A stretch of DNA of 64,000 nucleotides, taken from positions 2,728,001 through 2,792,000 of the forward strand of contig NZ_CP047393.1 of the NCBI RefSeq assembly GCF_009858175.1, read 5' to 3'. Within the stretch, counting starts at the first letter, position 1, and every line of letters begins with the position of its first letter. The position numbers and the translations under genes were made by a program. Shown piece after piece: positions 31,704-40,944 of the stretch. The DNA is from Pontibacillus sp. HMF3514. Lineage in GTDB: Bacteria > Bacillota > Bacilli > Bacillales > BH030062. Below the pieces are notes generated by a model. That model saw only the letters and a program-made list of their open reading frames with translations, did not search any database and was not told where the DNA came from.

Positions 31704-31781
31704 TGAAAGTAAATAATGAAGATCGACTAAAACCGCCACATCGTGTGGCAACGTCGACCTACCCCACGTCGTGTGGGGCAG
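31704..31781 (+). repeat. 75-bp insert in hairpin B of composite repeat 2
   Basis: Inserted between the GAGGAGGCTG core and the 3' arm of module B; absent from the B modules at 15.7, 42.4 and 50.2 kb. It is an inverted relative of 31190-31268 and holds two small hairpins, CCACATCGTGTGG and CCCCACGTCGTGTGGGG. Confidence 0.75.
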
Positions 31782-31927
31782 CAGGAGTATTGCCGTTTCA
31801 CTGAACCCCTACCCCTCATAAAAGCAACGGACCTCCACTGCACATTATCTCGAAACCAAGTCTTCCAGATAAGGGAGCTTTAATGAAAATTACACATATA
31901 TTCCCTCTCTCAATCCTACAAAAATAA

Positions 31928-31968
31928 AAGCCCGAACAACAGACAACAAATGTCTATCATTCGAGCTT
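31928..31968 (-). terminator. Probable intrinsic terminator of yajC
   Basis: On the minus strand AAGCTCGAA pairs with TTCGGGCTT, with an inner GACATTTGTTGTC stem, and is followed by TTATTTT. It lies just after the yajC stop. Confidence 0.65.
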
Positions 31969-31982
31969 CTATCCTTAAATGT

Positions 31983-32243
31983 TTAGTCTTGATTTAATAC
32001 TTCACGAACAGCGGATCGATCATATGTAAGCTTCGTGCCGTCTTCGACTTGAATAACTAGTGTACCCTCGTCAACAGCATGAACTGTACCATGTAAGCCA
32101 CCAATCGTAATAATCTTGTCGCCCTTTTCAAGCTTAGATTGCATTTCCTGCACTTTCTTTTGCTTTTTCTGTTGTGGACGGATTAGTAAGAAATAAAAGA
32201 TCACAAACATTAAAATTAAAGGAACTATTTGAGCCCAGGCCAT
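31983..32243 (-). CDS. yajC: Preprotein translocase subunit YajC
   Basis: 86 residues: one membrane helix (about 4-22, IVPLILMFVIFYFLLIRPQQ) and a soluble domain with KVQEMQSKLEKGDKIITIGGLHGTV. It associates with SecDF in the membrane. It follows tgt by 26 bases, the classic queA-tgt-yajC order. Ribosome site GGAGGCG. Confidence 0.96.
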   Translation of the reverse strand: MAWAQIVPLILMFVIFYFLLIRPQQKKQKKVQEMQSKLEKGDKIITIGGLHGTVHAVDEGTLVIQVEDGTKLTYDRSAVREVLNQD

Positions 32244-32269
32244 TTTTTTCGCCTCCTTTCCATTATCTA

Positions 32270-33406
<1,137 letters not shown>

Positions 33407-33443
33407 CTACAATACCCTTTCTATTCTCTCTTTTTCTAAAGTC

Positions 33444-34472
33444 TTACAAAATCAACATAGCATCACCAAAGCTAAAGAATCGATACTCTTCTTGAACCGC
33501 TTCTTTATAGGCTCTCATAATAAATTCTTTCCCAGCTAAGGCACTTACAAGCATGATAAGTGTTGATTTAGGTAAGTGGAAATTCGTGATAAGCCCATCA
33601 ATTGCTTTAAATTGATAAGGAGGATAGATAAAGATATCTGTCCAACCACTAGCCTCAGTGAACGCTCCATCATGATCTCTGGCAATTGTCTCAAGAGTTC
33701 TAGTTGACGTAGTTCCCACTGGTATAATACGCCCGCCTGCTTCTTTTACATTCGTTAACAGATCCGCAGTTTCCTGACTCATGTGGTAAAACTCTGCATG
33801 CATGTCATGTTCCTCAACCGTATCAACAGAAACAGGTCTAAAGGTCCCTAAACCAACATGAAGGGTCACATAAGCTATGTGAACGCCCATATCCTGCACT
33901 TCCTGCAGAAGCTCATTGGTAAAATGTAATCCAGCTGTTGGTGCCGCAGCAGAACCTTCTTCTTTAGAGTACACCGTTTGATAACGTTCACGGTCAGGCA
34001 ATTGCTCTTTTATATAAGGTGGCAAAGGCATTTCTCCTAATGATTCAAGAACCTCTAAAAAGATCCCTTCATAGGAAAATTGCATAACTCTTCCACCATG
34101 CTCTTTTAACCCAGTGCATTCAGCTACCAACTTGCCATCACCAAATGAAATCCGTGTTCCCTCTTTAACCTTTTTAGCTGGCTTTACAAGCACTTCCCAC
34201 TCATCAGCTTCTTGTTGGTGTAATAGAAGGACTTCAACCTTAGCTCCAGTATCCTCTTTCACTCCAAAAAGGCGAGCTGGCAATACCCTTGTATTATTCA
34301 AAACAAGGCAATCACCTGGTTTTAAGTATGACGTTAAATCATAAAAATGTTTATGCTCAATCTTTTCGTCTTCCCGATCCATAACAAGCATACGAGAAGA
34401 TGTTCGATCCTTTAATGGTGTCTGAGCAATCAACCGTTCTGGTAAGTCAAAATCGAAATCTTTTATTTCCAT
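33444..34472 (-). CDS. queA: S-adenosylmethionine:tRNA ribosyltransferase-isomerase
   Basis: 342 residues. Transfers and isomerises the ribosyl part of SAM to preQ1 in tRNA to give epoxyqueuosine. Family motifs [15 protein letters not shown] at the N-terminus, [10 protein letters not shown] near 57-66, PTAGLHFT near 172-179 and [10 protein letters not shown] near 302-311 are present. Start is preceded by GAACG. Between tgt and the DUF2905 gene in the usual order. Confidence 0.98.
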   Translation of the reverse strand: MEIKDFDFDLPERLIAQTPLKDRTSSRMLVMDREDEKIEHKHFYDLTSYLKPGDCLVLNNTRVLPARLFGVKEDTGAKVEVLLLHQQEADEWEVLVKPAKKVKEGTRISFGDGKLVAECTGLKEHGGRVMQFSYEGIFLEVLESLGEMPLPPYIKEQLPDRERYQTVYSKEEGSAAAPTAGLHFTNELLQEVQDMGVHIAYVTLHVGLGTFRPVSVDTVEEHDMHAEFYHMSQETADLLTNVKEAGGRIIPVGTTSTRTLETIARDHDGAFTEASGWTDIFIYPPYQFKAIDGLITNFHLPKSTLIMLVSALAGKEFIMRAYKEAVQEEYRFFSFGDAMLIL

Positions 34473-34488
34473 AACGTTCTTTGTTCTC

Positions 34489-34689
34489 CTATCTAAACTT
34501 TCCTATTATATAAAATATCACCGAAAGCACGATGCTTACTACGATAGACGTGACGATTGGAAAATAAAATTGGACATTTCCTCTTTTAAATGAAATGTCT
34601 CCCGGTAACTTTCCAACAAATGTCCAAAGCAATCCTATCAAAATAAACACGATTCCTATAACAATCAATAACTTAGGGAACTCGGTCAC
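34489..34689 (-). CDS. DUF2905 membrane protein
   Basis: 66 residues with two membrane helices around the motif [20 protein letters not shown], typical of DUF2905. Function unknown. GTG start overlaps the ruvB stop by four bases, with GGAGGTG upstream inside ruvB, so it is translationally coupled. Confidence 0.88.
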   Translation of the reverse strand: MTEFPKLLIVIGIVFILIGLLWTFVGKLPGDISFKRGNVQFYFPIVTSIVVSIVLSVIFYIIGKFR

Positions 34690-35687
34690 GAACCAGGCAC
34701 CTCCCGATTAAAATGAGCGTACGCTTTGGTTGTTACCAGTCTTCCCCTAGGTGTTCGTTGTATAAACCCTATCTGTAAAAGAAAAGGTTCATATACATCT
34801 TCTATGGTTTGAGATTCCTCACCAATTGTCGCGGCAATGGTATCCAACCCTACAGGTCCACCCTGGAAATGATCCATAATTCCGAGTAAAAGTTTATGGT
34901 CGACATGATCCAAACCTTCTTCATCCACTTGTAGCATGGAAAGGGCTTGCTGTGTGGTTTCTTTAGACACCGTCTCTTCCCCTTTTACTTGGGCAATATC
35001 ACGGACACGTTTTAATAAACGATTCGAAATACGTGGTGTTCCTCTTGAACGTCTCGCTACCTCAACAGCAGCATCTTTGCTAATATCTACATCAAAAATT
35101 TCAGATGTCCGTTCTACAATAGCACATAAATCTTCGGTTGTGTAATAGTCTAGGCGACTAAGCACACCAAATCGATCTCTCAATGGTGCAGACAAAAGAC
35201 CTGCTCTGGTCGTAGCACCGACTAATGTAAAAGGAGGAAGGTCTAAACGAATTGACCTTGCTTCAGAGCCTGATCCAATGACAATGTCTAAGAAAAAGTC
35301 TTCCATAGCAGGGTATAGAACTTCTTCAACAGCTCTAGGCAATCGATGAATTTCATCGATAAACAAAACATCTCCAGCTTCAAGTGAAGATAAAATTGCA
35401 GCTAAGTCACCAGCACGCTCAATAGCAGGTCCGGAAGTACTACGGAACTGCCCTCCCATTTCGTTTGAAATAATGGATGCCAATGTGGTTTTACCTAATC
35501 CCGGCGGGCCGTAGAGCAAAACATGGTCTAGCGGCTCATTACGCATTTTCGCCGCTTCAATAAATATACTTAAGTTTTCTTTTGTTTTGGATTGCCCAAT
35601 ATATTGAGCCAGAGTCTGAGGACGTAAACTGTATTCTATGGATTCGTCATCTGATTGAACGTCTCCACTAACCATTCTCTCCTCCAT
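34686..35687 (-). CDS. ruvB: Holliday junction branch-migration ATPase RuvB
   Basis: 333 residues. AAA+ motor: Walker [10 protein letters not shown] near 60-68, Walker B LFIDEIHR near 111-118, sensor ATTRAG near 160, arginine finger in SAPLRDRFG, and a winged-helix C-terminus ([12 protein letters not shown]). It drives branch migration with RuvA. AGGAGGTG precedes the start. RuvA lies 17 bases upstream in the same operon. Confidence 0.98.
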   Translation of the reverse strand: MEERMVSGDVQSDDESIEYSLRPQTLAQYIGQSKTKENLSIFIEAAKMRNEPLDHVLLYGPPGLGKTTLASIISNEMGGQFRSTSGPAIERAGDLAAILSSLEAGDVLFIDEIHRLPRAVEEVLYPAMEDFFLDIVIGSGSEARSIRLDLPPFTLVGATTRAGLLSAPLRDRFGVLSRLDYYTTEDLCAIVERTSEIFDVDISKDAAVEVARRSRGTPRISNRLLKRVRDIAQVKGEETVSKETTQQALSMLQVDEEGLDHVDHKLLLGIMDHFQGGPVGLDTIAATIGEESQTIEDVYEPFLLQIGFIQRTPRGRLVTTKAYAHFNREVPGS

Positions 35688-35704
35688 GTTGCACCTCCTC
35701 TATG

Positions 35705-36325
35705 TTACGATTTTTGCATCATTAGGGCTAAGCCTTTTCTTACGTACTCATCCACTGAATCGACTTGTTCTTTCTCTAATTTCGGTCGCACAGATTTCAG
35801 TTCTTTCTCTGAGTAACCAAGAGCTTTCATTGCTTCTAATGCTTCATCAACCATCTTTGTTTGTTCAGAGTGCGTTTGCTCTCCTTCGTAGAAGATACTT
35901 GATTCATCCTGTTCCACTGGTAGCCATTCTGTTAATTTTCCTTTTAGGTCAAGGATCATTTGGCGTGCTGTTTTCTTCCCTACACCCTGAAAACGAGTTA
36001 AGTATTTATCATCTTCACGTTCAATAGCAGATACGACCTCTCCAACTGACGTTGATGCCAAGATCGCAAGCGCCCCCTTTGGTCCAATCCCAGACACATT
36101 AAGCAATTTTGCAAATAACGATTTCTCTTCTGGAATTTTGAAGCCAAACAACATCTGAGCATCTTCTCTTACGTAATGATACGTATGTATAATCACTTCT
36201 TTATTCATAGACGATTGAAAGGAATATGGATTGGCACAGCTGATTTCATAGCCTACCCCATTCGTTTCTACAACGACGTTTTCTCCGTCGATCATCGTTA
36301 GCGTTCCTTTTATATAGGCAATCAT
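35705..36325 (-). CDS. ruvA: Holliday junction DNA-binding subunit RuvA
   Basis: 206 residues. An OB-fold domain (about 1-62), two helix-hairpin-helix motifs (LLNVSGIGPKGALAIL near 72-87 and FQGVGKKTARQMILDLKGKL near 109-128) and a C-terminal RuvB-binding domain (about 155-206). It is the first gene of ruvA-ruvB-DUF2905-queA-tgt-yajC. GAGGGAG precedes the start. Confidence 0.98.
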   Translation of the reverse strand: MIAYIKGTLTMIDGENVVVETNGVGYEISCANPYSFQSSMNKEVIIHTYHYVREDAQMLFGFKIPEEKSLFAKLLNVSGIGPKGALAILASTSVGEVVSAIEREDDKYLTRFQGVGKKTARQMILDLKGKLTEWLPVEQDESSIFYEGEQTHSEQTKMVDEALEAMKALGYSEKELKSVRPKLEKEQVDSVDEYVRKGLALMMQKS

Positions 36326-36535
36326 AAAATCGATTCTCCCTCACATTATTCGAGCTCATCTTATTTTAACACATTGGGCAAGGGAACTTGAATGGAAAAC
36401 GGACATATGTTCGTAAGAAAAAATTTAATCTTTCAAATTTAAAATTTTCAAGATATTATGAATCAAATAGCTAAATTGTTCATATAACTCTTTCGTATTG
36501 AATGTTTTCTTTTTATGACAAAACGGTTTTTCATA

Positions 36536-36564
36536 TTGACGGAACGGGAATATGATTGTAAGAT
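36536..36564 (+). promoter_or_regulatory. Probable sigma-A promoter of the 30-residue gene
   Basis: -35 TTGACG (36536-36541), 17-base spacer, -10 TAAGAT (36559-36564). Divergent from ruvA. A start near 36571 would give a leader of about 23 bases. Confidence 0.5.
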
Positions 36565-36593
36565 CAACTTAATCCGTAAATCGAGGTGTAGCC

Positions 36594-36686
36594 ATGAAAC
36601 CAATCGATCGTGTTGTCGAGTACTTAAAAAGCCTTGGCGTCCAAGCAGAGAAAGTTTACAAACCACCTAAAGAAAAGACGGAATAA
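36594..36686 (+). CDS. Small protein of 30 residues, unknown function
   Basis: Short frame reading MKPIDRVVEYLKSLG and ending in the basic/acidic tail KVYKPPKEKTE. It has the ribosome site CGAGGTG six bases before the ATG, a plausible promoter, and a strong hairpin terminator after it. It is amphipathic in the first 15 residues. It lies in the gap between ruvA and bofC. No family recognised; the regular gene signals make it likely to be translated. Confidence 0.6.
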   Translation: MKPIDRVVEYLKSLGVQAEKVYKPPKEKTE

Positions 36687-36761
36687 ACACACCTGTCATG
36701 TCGATCATTACAGGTTGAGGCACCTAAGCCGACTACTTAAACAATAAAATAATAGCTTAAA

Positions 36762-36806
36762 AAGGGCTGCCCCAAAAGAATTTAACCTTCTTTTGGGGCA
36801 GCCCTT
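36762..36806. terminator. Strong bidirectional terminator of bofC
   Basis: Perfect 19-base stem AAGGGCTGCCCCAAAAGAA against TTCTTTTGGGGCAGCCCTT with a seven-base loop. It lies just after the bofC stop on the minus strand, and after the 30-residue gene on the plus strand. Confidence 0.88.
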
Positions 36807-36816
36807 GATTTTTAAC

Positions 36817-37398
36817 TTATGGTTTTTTTACGGATAGCTTTTCAAATTGCTTAAGTATTTGAAAGTATTGGTCTGCAGATTTAATTTTGATGCCCTCTTC
36901 TAAATCTAGACTATCCATCACTTCTAATTCATCTAAATCAATTTGATAAAAGGTTTGTATCACTTTTTGTTCAGATGGCTTACCTTCAAATATACTTAAC
37001 TTTCCATGTTCATCTAGTCCAATATAACCCTTTGCCTTTATCAATGGAGAAAGTTCTTTTACTTTCTTATGAAAGACGATTTGACCTTCTTGTTGGTTCA
37101 CTACTTTCCAACCGTCATAAGCAGCCCAAAAATCTTCTAAGGACCAGACGGTTTCATTTCGTCGTTCTTCACTCATTTGACCATCTATGTAAATCTTTTG
37201 AAGAACAACTTCGAGTTCTAGTGGTGGTTTCGTCCACGCTTTTTCTAGTGACTTTTTAGCGATATCTTCTTTTCTTTGATCATGCTCTTGGTTCGAAGGG
37301 GTATCTTTGTTTTCTTCAGCTTGCCCTGAGAATACTTGCCAACCACCTACAAACATCACAGTTAAAAGAGTTACAATAAGAATACGATAATTTCTCAC
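36817..37398 (-). CDS. bofC: BofC, forespore regulator of sigma-K checkpoint
   Basis: 193 residues. N-terminal signal or anchor segment (ILIVTLLTVMFVGGWQVF), then the BofC domains: LEVVLQKIYIDGQMSEE, SLEDFWAAYDGWKVV, YIGLDEHGKLSIFEG and FYQIDLDEL all match the family. In B. subtilis BofC is made in the forespore, is exported to the intermembrane space and blocks the SpoIVB protease that starts pro-sigma-K processing. The GTG at 37398 is six bases after GAGGTG; ATG at 37404 is an alternative. Its target pathway member spoIVFB is at 47.9 kb. Confidence 0.92.
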   Translation of the reverse strand: MRNYRILIVTLLTVMFVGGWQVFSGQAEENKDTPSNQEHDQRKEDIAKKSLEKAWTKPPLELEVVLQKIYIDGQMSEERRNETVWSLEDFWAAYDGWKVVNQQEGQIVFHKKVKELSPLIKAKGYIGLDEHGKLSIFEGKPSEQKVIQTFYQIDLDELEVMDSLDLEEGIKIKSADQYFQILKQFEKLSVKKP

Positions 37399-37516
37399 AC
37401 ACATCACCTCATGTATAGAATCAAAACTCTATTACATCCTTTTACCTAATTCGACATAGATAAAACAAGTATATAAGAAGTATGATTTAGGGGAGAAATG
37501 GTCACTCCAACATAAA

Positions 37517-37555
37517 AAAACTTCTAATTTTAGTGTGACCAAAATTAGAAGTTTT
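37517..37555 (-). terminator. Intrinsic terminator of yebC
   Basis: 15-base perfect stem AAAACTTCTAATTTT against AAAATTAGAAGTTTT, with a T-rich tail on the minus strand (TTTTTTTATG). It lies between yebC and bofC. Confidence 0.85.
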
Positions 37556-37572
37556 AACCTCTTACTTTTATA

Positions 37573-38301
37573 CTATTGTTCATCTAAATTGTGATAAACC
37601 TCTTGGACATCCTCTAATTCTTCAAGCATATCGATCAGTTTTTCCATTTGCTCAGCTTCTTCGCCTTCAAGTTTTGATTTTGTTTGAGGGAAATACGTTA
37701 CTTCAGCATTATCAAGTGTGTAACCTGAATCTTCTAGTGCTTTACGAACGTCCTGAAAGTTTTCTGGATCTGTATAAATTTCAAAAGCTTCTTCATACGT
37801 CTCCATTTCATCAGCACCTGCTTCAATCGCCTCAAGCATAAGTTCTTCTTCCTCGATATTTTCTTCTGTACGATTAATCACGATATAACCTTTTCTGTCG
37901 AACATAAAGGATACACAACCGTTCTCACCCAAGTTTCCGCCATTTTTATTAAATGCATGACGTACTTCAGAGGCAGTGCGGTTTTTATTGTCTGTTAAAA
38001 CTTCTGCCATAACAGCTACACCACCAGGGCCGTAACCTTCATAAGTCAATTCTTCATAGTTAGCACCGTCTAGATTTCCAGTTGCTTTATTTATTGCTCT
38101 TTCAATGTTTTCGTTAGGTACATTGTTCGCTTTAGCTTTATCGATCGTAAGGCGAAGTTGTGGGTTCGTTTCAGGGTCGCCGCCCCCTTCTTTTGCTGCC
38201 ACGTATAAGTCTTTAGCAAGTTTCATAAAGATCTTACCGCGTTTTTTATCTTGCGCACCCTTACGATGCTTTATATTTGACCATTTAGAATGACCAGCCA
38301 T
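37573..38301 (-). CDS. YebC/PmpR-family protein (TACO1 type)
   Basis: 242 residues, three-domain YebC fold opening [18 protein letters not shown]. Family members are called transcription regulators, and more recent work links YebC-type proteins to relief of ribosome stalling at proline runs; which applies here is open. Motifs [18 protein letters not shown]-like (here [16 protein letters not shown] near 110-125) and TEDNKNRT-like (here [13 protein letters not shown]) are intact. The ATG at 38301 follows GAGGAG; a longer frame of seven residues is unlikely. Neighbour of bofC, as in related Bacilli. Confidence 0.93.
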   Translation of the reverse strand: MAGHSKWSNIKHRKGAQDKKRGKIFMKLAKDLYVAAKEGGGDPETNPQLRLTIDKAKANNVPNENIERAINKATGNLDGANYEELTYEGYGPGGVAVMAEVLTDNKNRTASEVRHAFNKNGGNLGENGCVSFMFDRKGYIVINRTEENIEEEELMLEAIEAGADEMETYEEAFEIYTDPENFQDVRKALEDSGYTLDNAEVTYFPQTKSKLEGEEAEQMEKLIDMLEELEDVQEVYHNLDEQ

Positions 38302-38457
38302 AGGACATTCTCCTCTCTCCAATTCATAATCCTTATTTAATATAACATATTGGACGAGTAGTCGTCAGGTGTGAAAGGGTGCTGGGTAGCTCACGTATTC
38401 ATGGAAAAAGGTAGAGTGATCTTGTCTAAAGTAAACGATTCTTTAAACATAAAAAAA

Positions 38458-38488
38458 GCATGTAATTTCATTTACTGAAATCACATGC
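38458..38488 (-). terminator. Intrinsic terminator of coxA-like gene
   Basis: 13-base stem GCATGTAATTTCA against TGAAATCACATGC with one mismatch, followed on the minus strand by seven T. It lies after the YhcN/YlaJ lipoprotein gene. Confidence 0.8.
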
Positions 38489-38498
38489 ATATATAGGT

Positions 38499-39122
38499 TT
38501 ACCTGCTGTAATCATCACTGAATTGATCCCATTCCTCAGGCATTTCTTCTCTTTGATTTAAACGACTACGAAGATCCTTCATACGATCCCAATACATCTC
38601 ATCAGTGTAAATAACAATTTCTTTCCCTTTTGCCTCAGGCATATCCTTAACTAACTTACGTACTTTTTCAGATACATTAACTCTAGTGTACGTCGCACGA
38701 TTTGGCTCTTCAACAGCCACAATGACACTTTTGTCTGTAATGACAACTTGGGCAGTTTTAACAAATCGAGTTTGACTTAGGCGCTTCCCGATTTCTCGTG
38801 ATTGTCGATCGTATTCAACATTATTATACGTGTTAGCATTTTCATCACTCATTGGTGTGCCTTTTTTAGGCCCTTCTCGAAGTGCACGATCTTTATCTTG
38901 AGGTCGTGCTCGTTCTAATTCATATTGATCATAGTTGTTATCAATATTGGTTGAATACTCTGGCTGGTTGGCACCGGGATTCCCGTATTTCTGATTATTT
39001 TTTTCTGCAATATTATTTAAATCATTGGTTAACGTCTCAGGTTGCGATTGATCCTGACCATTATTACATCCCATCAAAAGACTGAAAGAAAGTAGAGAAC
39101 ATGCTACAAGTTGTTTTTTCAT
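38499..39122 (-). CDS. coxA: YhcN/YlaJ-family sporulation lipoprotein (CoxA-like)
   Basis: 207 residues. Lipoprotein signal: MKKQLVACSLLSFSLLMGC, cysteine at 19 as lipidation site. A low-complexity stretch rich in N, Q, Y and charged residues (20-95) precedes a YhcN/YlaJ domain (about 95-190: VKTAQVVITDKSVIVAVEE). Such lipoproteins are spore-associated; B. subtilis CoxA is a cortex protein encoded between yebC (yrbC) and safA, which matches this place. The ATG at 39122 follows GGGAGG. Symbol by position, so moderate. Confidence 0.75.
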   Translation of the reverse strand: MKKQLVACSLLSFSLLMGCNNGQDQSQPETLTNDLNNIAEKNNQKYGNPGANQPEYSTNIDNNYDQYELERARPQDKDRALREGPKKGTPMSDENANTYNNVEYDRQSREIGKRLSQTRFVKTAQVVITDKSVIVAVEEPNRATYTRVNVSEKVRKLVKDMPEAKGKEIVIYTDEMYWDRMKDLRSRLNQREEMPEEWDQFSDDYSR

Positions 39123-39195
39123 AAAGAAACCTCCCTTCACCTTTAGGTTGGTTCAGGGAGGCTTGGTTTAGCCAAGTTACTTTTAGGAAAAAAAC

Positions 39196-39936
39196 TTAAA
39201 ATTCAGGTGGTGCTGTCGCTAAACTACGTTTGTGCTCGGTTTTCTTATGCATATCTTCAATAAGCTTGCGATCTTTTTCTGGGATCTCTTCACCTTTTAA
39301 GTGCTTATCAATCATGTCATAGGAAGTACCCATTTCATTTTCATCTGTTTGACCTTCCCACAACCCAGCACTTGGAGCTTTTTCTACAATTTTAGAAGGT
39401 ACGCCAAGTTCTCGTGCCATATCTCTCACTTCACCTTTTGTGAGGTGCACTAACGGAACAAGGTCTACTCCTCCATCTCCATATTTTGTAAAGTATCCTG
39501 TGTACCATTCTGCAGCATTGTCAGTACCAACAACTAAGTATTTATAGTTTGTTCCAATTGTATATAACGTACTCATACGAAGACGTGCCCGTAAGTTTGC
39601 ATCGGCTAAGCGTTCTTGATCTTCGTTGTAATCCCCTTTTTCTTGCAATTGAGCTTTAACTTTAGAGAACATCACTTCATGTGTCTCTGTTAAATCAACT
39701 GTAATTGAATCAATCCCACAACTATCAATAACACTTTGAGCGGACTCTTGGTCATTCGGATTACTTTTACAAGGCATCACAACACCTAAAGAATTGTCAG
39801 GGAAAGCGCGTTGGATTAAGTGAGCTACAACTGCTGAATCAATTCCCCCACTAATTCCTACAAGAAGCCCGTCAACTCCAGCATCTTGTACTTGTTGTTG
39901 TAACCATTCAACGGTTTTTTCAATCTTATTTTGCAT
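39196..39936 (-). CDS. nadE: NH3-dependent NAD+ synthetase
   Basis: 246 residues. Amidates deamido-NAD to NAD. ATP-PPi motif LVGISGGIDSA (near 25-35), RLRMSTLYTIG-type helix, VVGTDNAAEWYTGYFTKYGDGGVDLVPL near 133-160 and SAGLWEGQTDENEMG near 189-203 match the ammonia-dependent subtype that differs from the 272-residue B. subtilis NadE. The ATG at 39936 follows GGGAGC. It sits between coxA and safA genes, where B. subtilis instead has nadABC after safA. Confidence 0.93.
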   Translation of the reverse strand: MQNKIEKTVEWLQQQVQDAGVDGLLVGISGGIDSAVVAHLIQRAFPDNSLGVVMPCKSNPNDQESAQSVIDSCGIDSITVDLTETHEVMFSKVKAQLQEKGDYNEDQERLADANLRARLRMSTLYTIGTNYKYLVVGTDNAAEWYTGYFTKYGDGGVDLVPLVHLTKGEVRDMARELGVPSKIVEKAPSAGLWEGQTDENEMGTSYDMIDKHLKGEEIPEKDRKLIEDMHKKTEHKRSLATAPPEF

Positions 39937-39987
39937 CGTGTATGTTGCTCCCTTCACTACAAAAGTGATGTTAGGTTTCTTTTCATT

Positions 39988-40944
39988 TTATGTTAGCATA
40001 GTATTTAACTGTTCGACAAATGATTCCCTACGAGTCCATTCCCCCGCCATCTTTGTTAAAAAATAATAAATCTCCTCCTGCGAAGGCTGAGTTCTCATAA
40101 ACGAAATCCATTCTCGCATGACGTCCGATGGATATTGAACACCATAAAGCCACAGGGGATCCAAACTACATTGTTGGAATCCCTTAAACCGAAGAAGCTG
40201 CTCAGCCTCAACATGCTCCATCCACCGTTGAGCTAATTGAATCCAATCATAAACGGGAGGGGATTGTCCTAAAAGGTCAAAATCAATCAATCTTACCTGT
40301 GCTCCATCCCGAATAAAATTATGCGATGCTACATCACCATGGATCCACGAGCCTTTTTGTACAGCATCTTCTTCAATCATTCTCCAGTCTAATTGCTCGA
40401 CCTCACTTAGTATAGCATAACTTTTTTGCGTGATGGCATCGAACAATTCCCTCTGACCAAATGCTTCAAAGATACCAAGAAAAGCTGAAAACGTATGAAG
40501 TCGTTTTTTCCATTTCATATAAATTGGTAGTTTGGGGATCATGGAATCCAACTTAATCCCAAGAGATGACTGTTGAAATTGACTGAGGAGATCATGTGAT
40601 GCTATTCGGTCTTTCTCTTTATTATAAGACAATGGCCAACCGTTCATGCAAGGTGCAAGCGTATAGACATCACCTTGATCGCCACAAATAAATCGCTCAC
40701 CATTCGGAAAAGGAACAAATCTTACTATATCAGGGTTTTCGGTCTGTTCAAAAAAGTCCCATTGTTGCTGAACAACAAGCTTAGAAGAGTACTGTTTGAG
40801 AATGTAAGTTTGATCATTTCCTCTTACTTTATAAACATGAGGCTTAATTTGATAAGTTTGTTCGATATGCAAATCACCTTTTAATTGAACAAAAGAAAAG
40901 GGAAAGCCGCTTCGGCCTTCCCCTTTTTGCTGTATCGATCGCAT
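39988..40944 (-). CDS. Aminoglycoside-phosphotransferase-fold protein, spore-associated kinase-like
   Basis: 318 residues with an APH/choline-kinase-like fold. The catalytic loop is SWIHGDVASHNFIRDG (about 202-217, HGD with N) and the metal-binding aspartate is in LIDFDLLG. Such proteins in Bacilli include spore-coat-associated CotS/YsxE and YtaA types. The ATG overlaps the safA stop (TAATG), so it is translated from the same message as the spore-coat protein, which favours a coat or inter-coat role. The substrate is unknown. Confidence 0.75.
   Translation of the reverse strand: MRSIQQKGEGRSGFPFSFVQLKGDLHIEQTYQIKPHVYKVRGNDQTYILKQYSSKLVVQQQWDFFEQTENPDIVRFVPFPNGERFICGDQGDVYTLAPCMNGWPLSYNKEKDRIASHDLLSQFQQSSLGIKLDSMIPKLPIYMKWKKRLHTFSAFLGIFEAFGQRELFDAITQKSYAILSEVEQLDWRMIEEDAVQKGSWIHGDVASHNFIRDGAQVRLIDFDLLGQSPPVYDWIQLAQRWMEHVEAEQLLRFKGFQQCSLDPLWLYGVQYPSDVMREWISFMRTQPSQEEIYYFLTKMAGEWTRRESFVEQLNTMLT

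Larger units (their letters stand above)
31096..31879. repeat. Composite hairpin repeat, copy 2 (order L-A-B-R)
   Basis: Fills the gap between convergent yrzE and yajC. L (31096-31127) carries TGGCTGTAATATGG. Module A (31139-31371) has the arms GAGCTGTGGAACGGGTTG and CAACCCGTTCCACAGC. Module B (31604-31833) has AAACGGCAA against TTGCCGTTT. R (31847-31879) carries CCAAGTCTTCC. A and B have the core GAGACCCCGCAGGAACG in opposite orientations on the strand. Each hairpin is enlarged by a related insert, and spacer S (31395-31581) lies between the modules. No credible gene crosses it. Confidence 0.85.

Noticed and set aside
39196-39936. NadE taken as a truncated gene because it is 26 residues shorter than the B. 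subtilis enzyme
   Set aside because: All motifs from the ATP loop to the C-terminal region are present. The length fits the shorter ammonia-dependent subtype.
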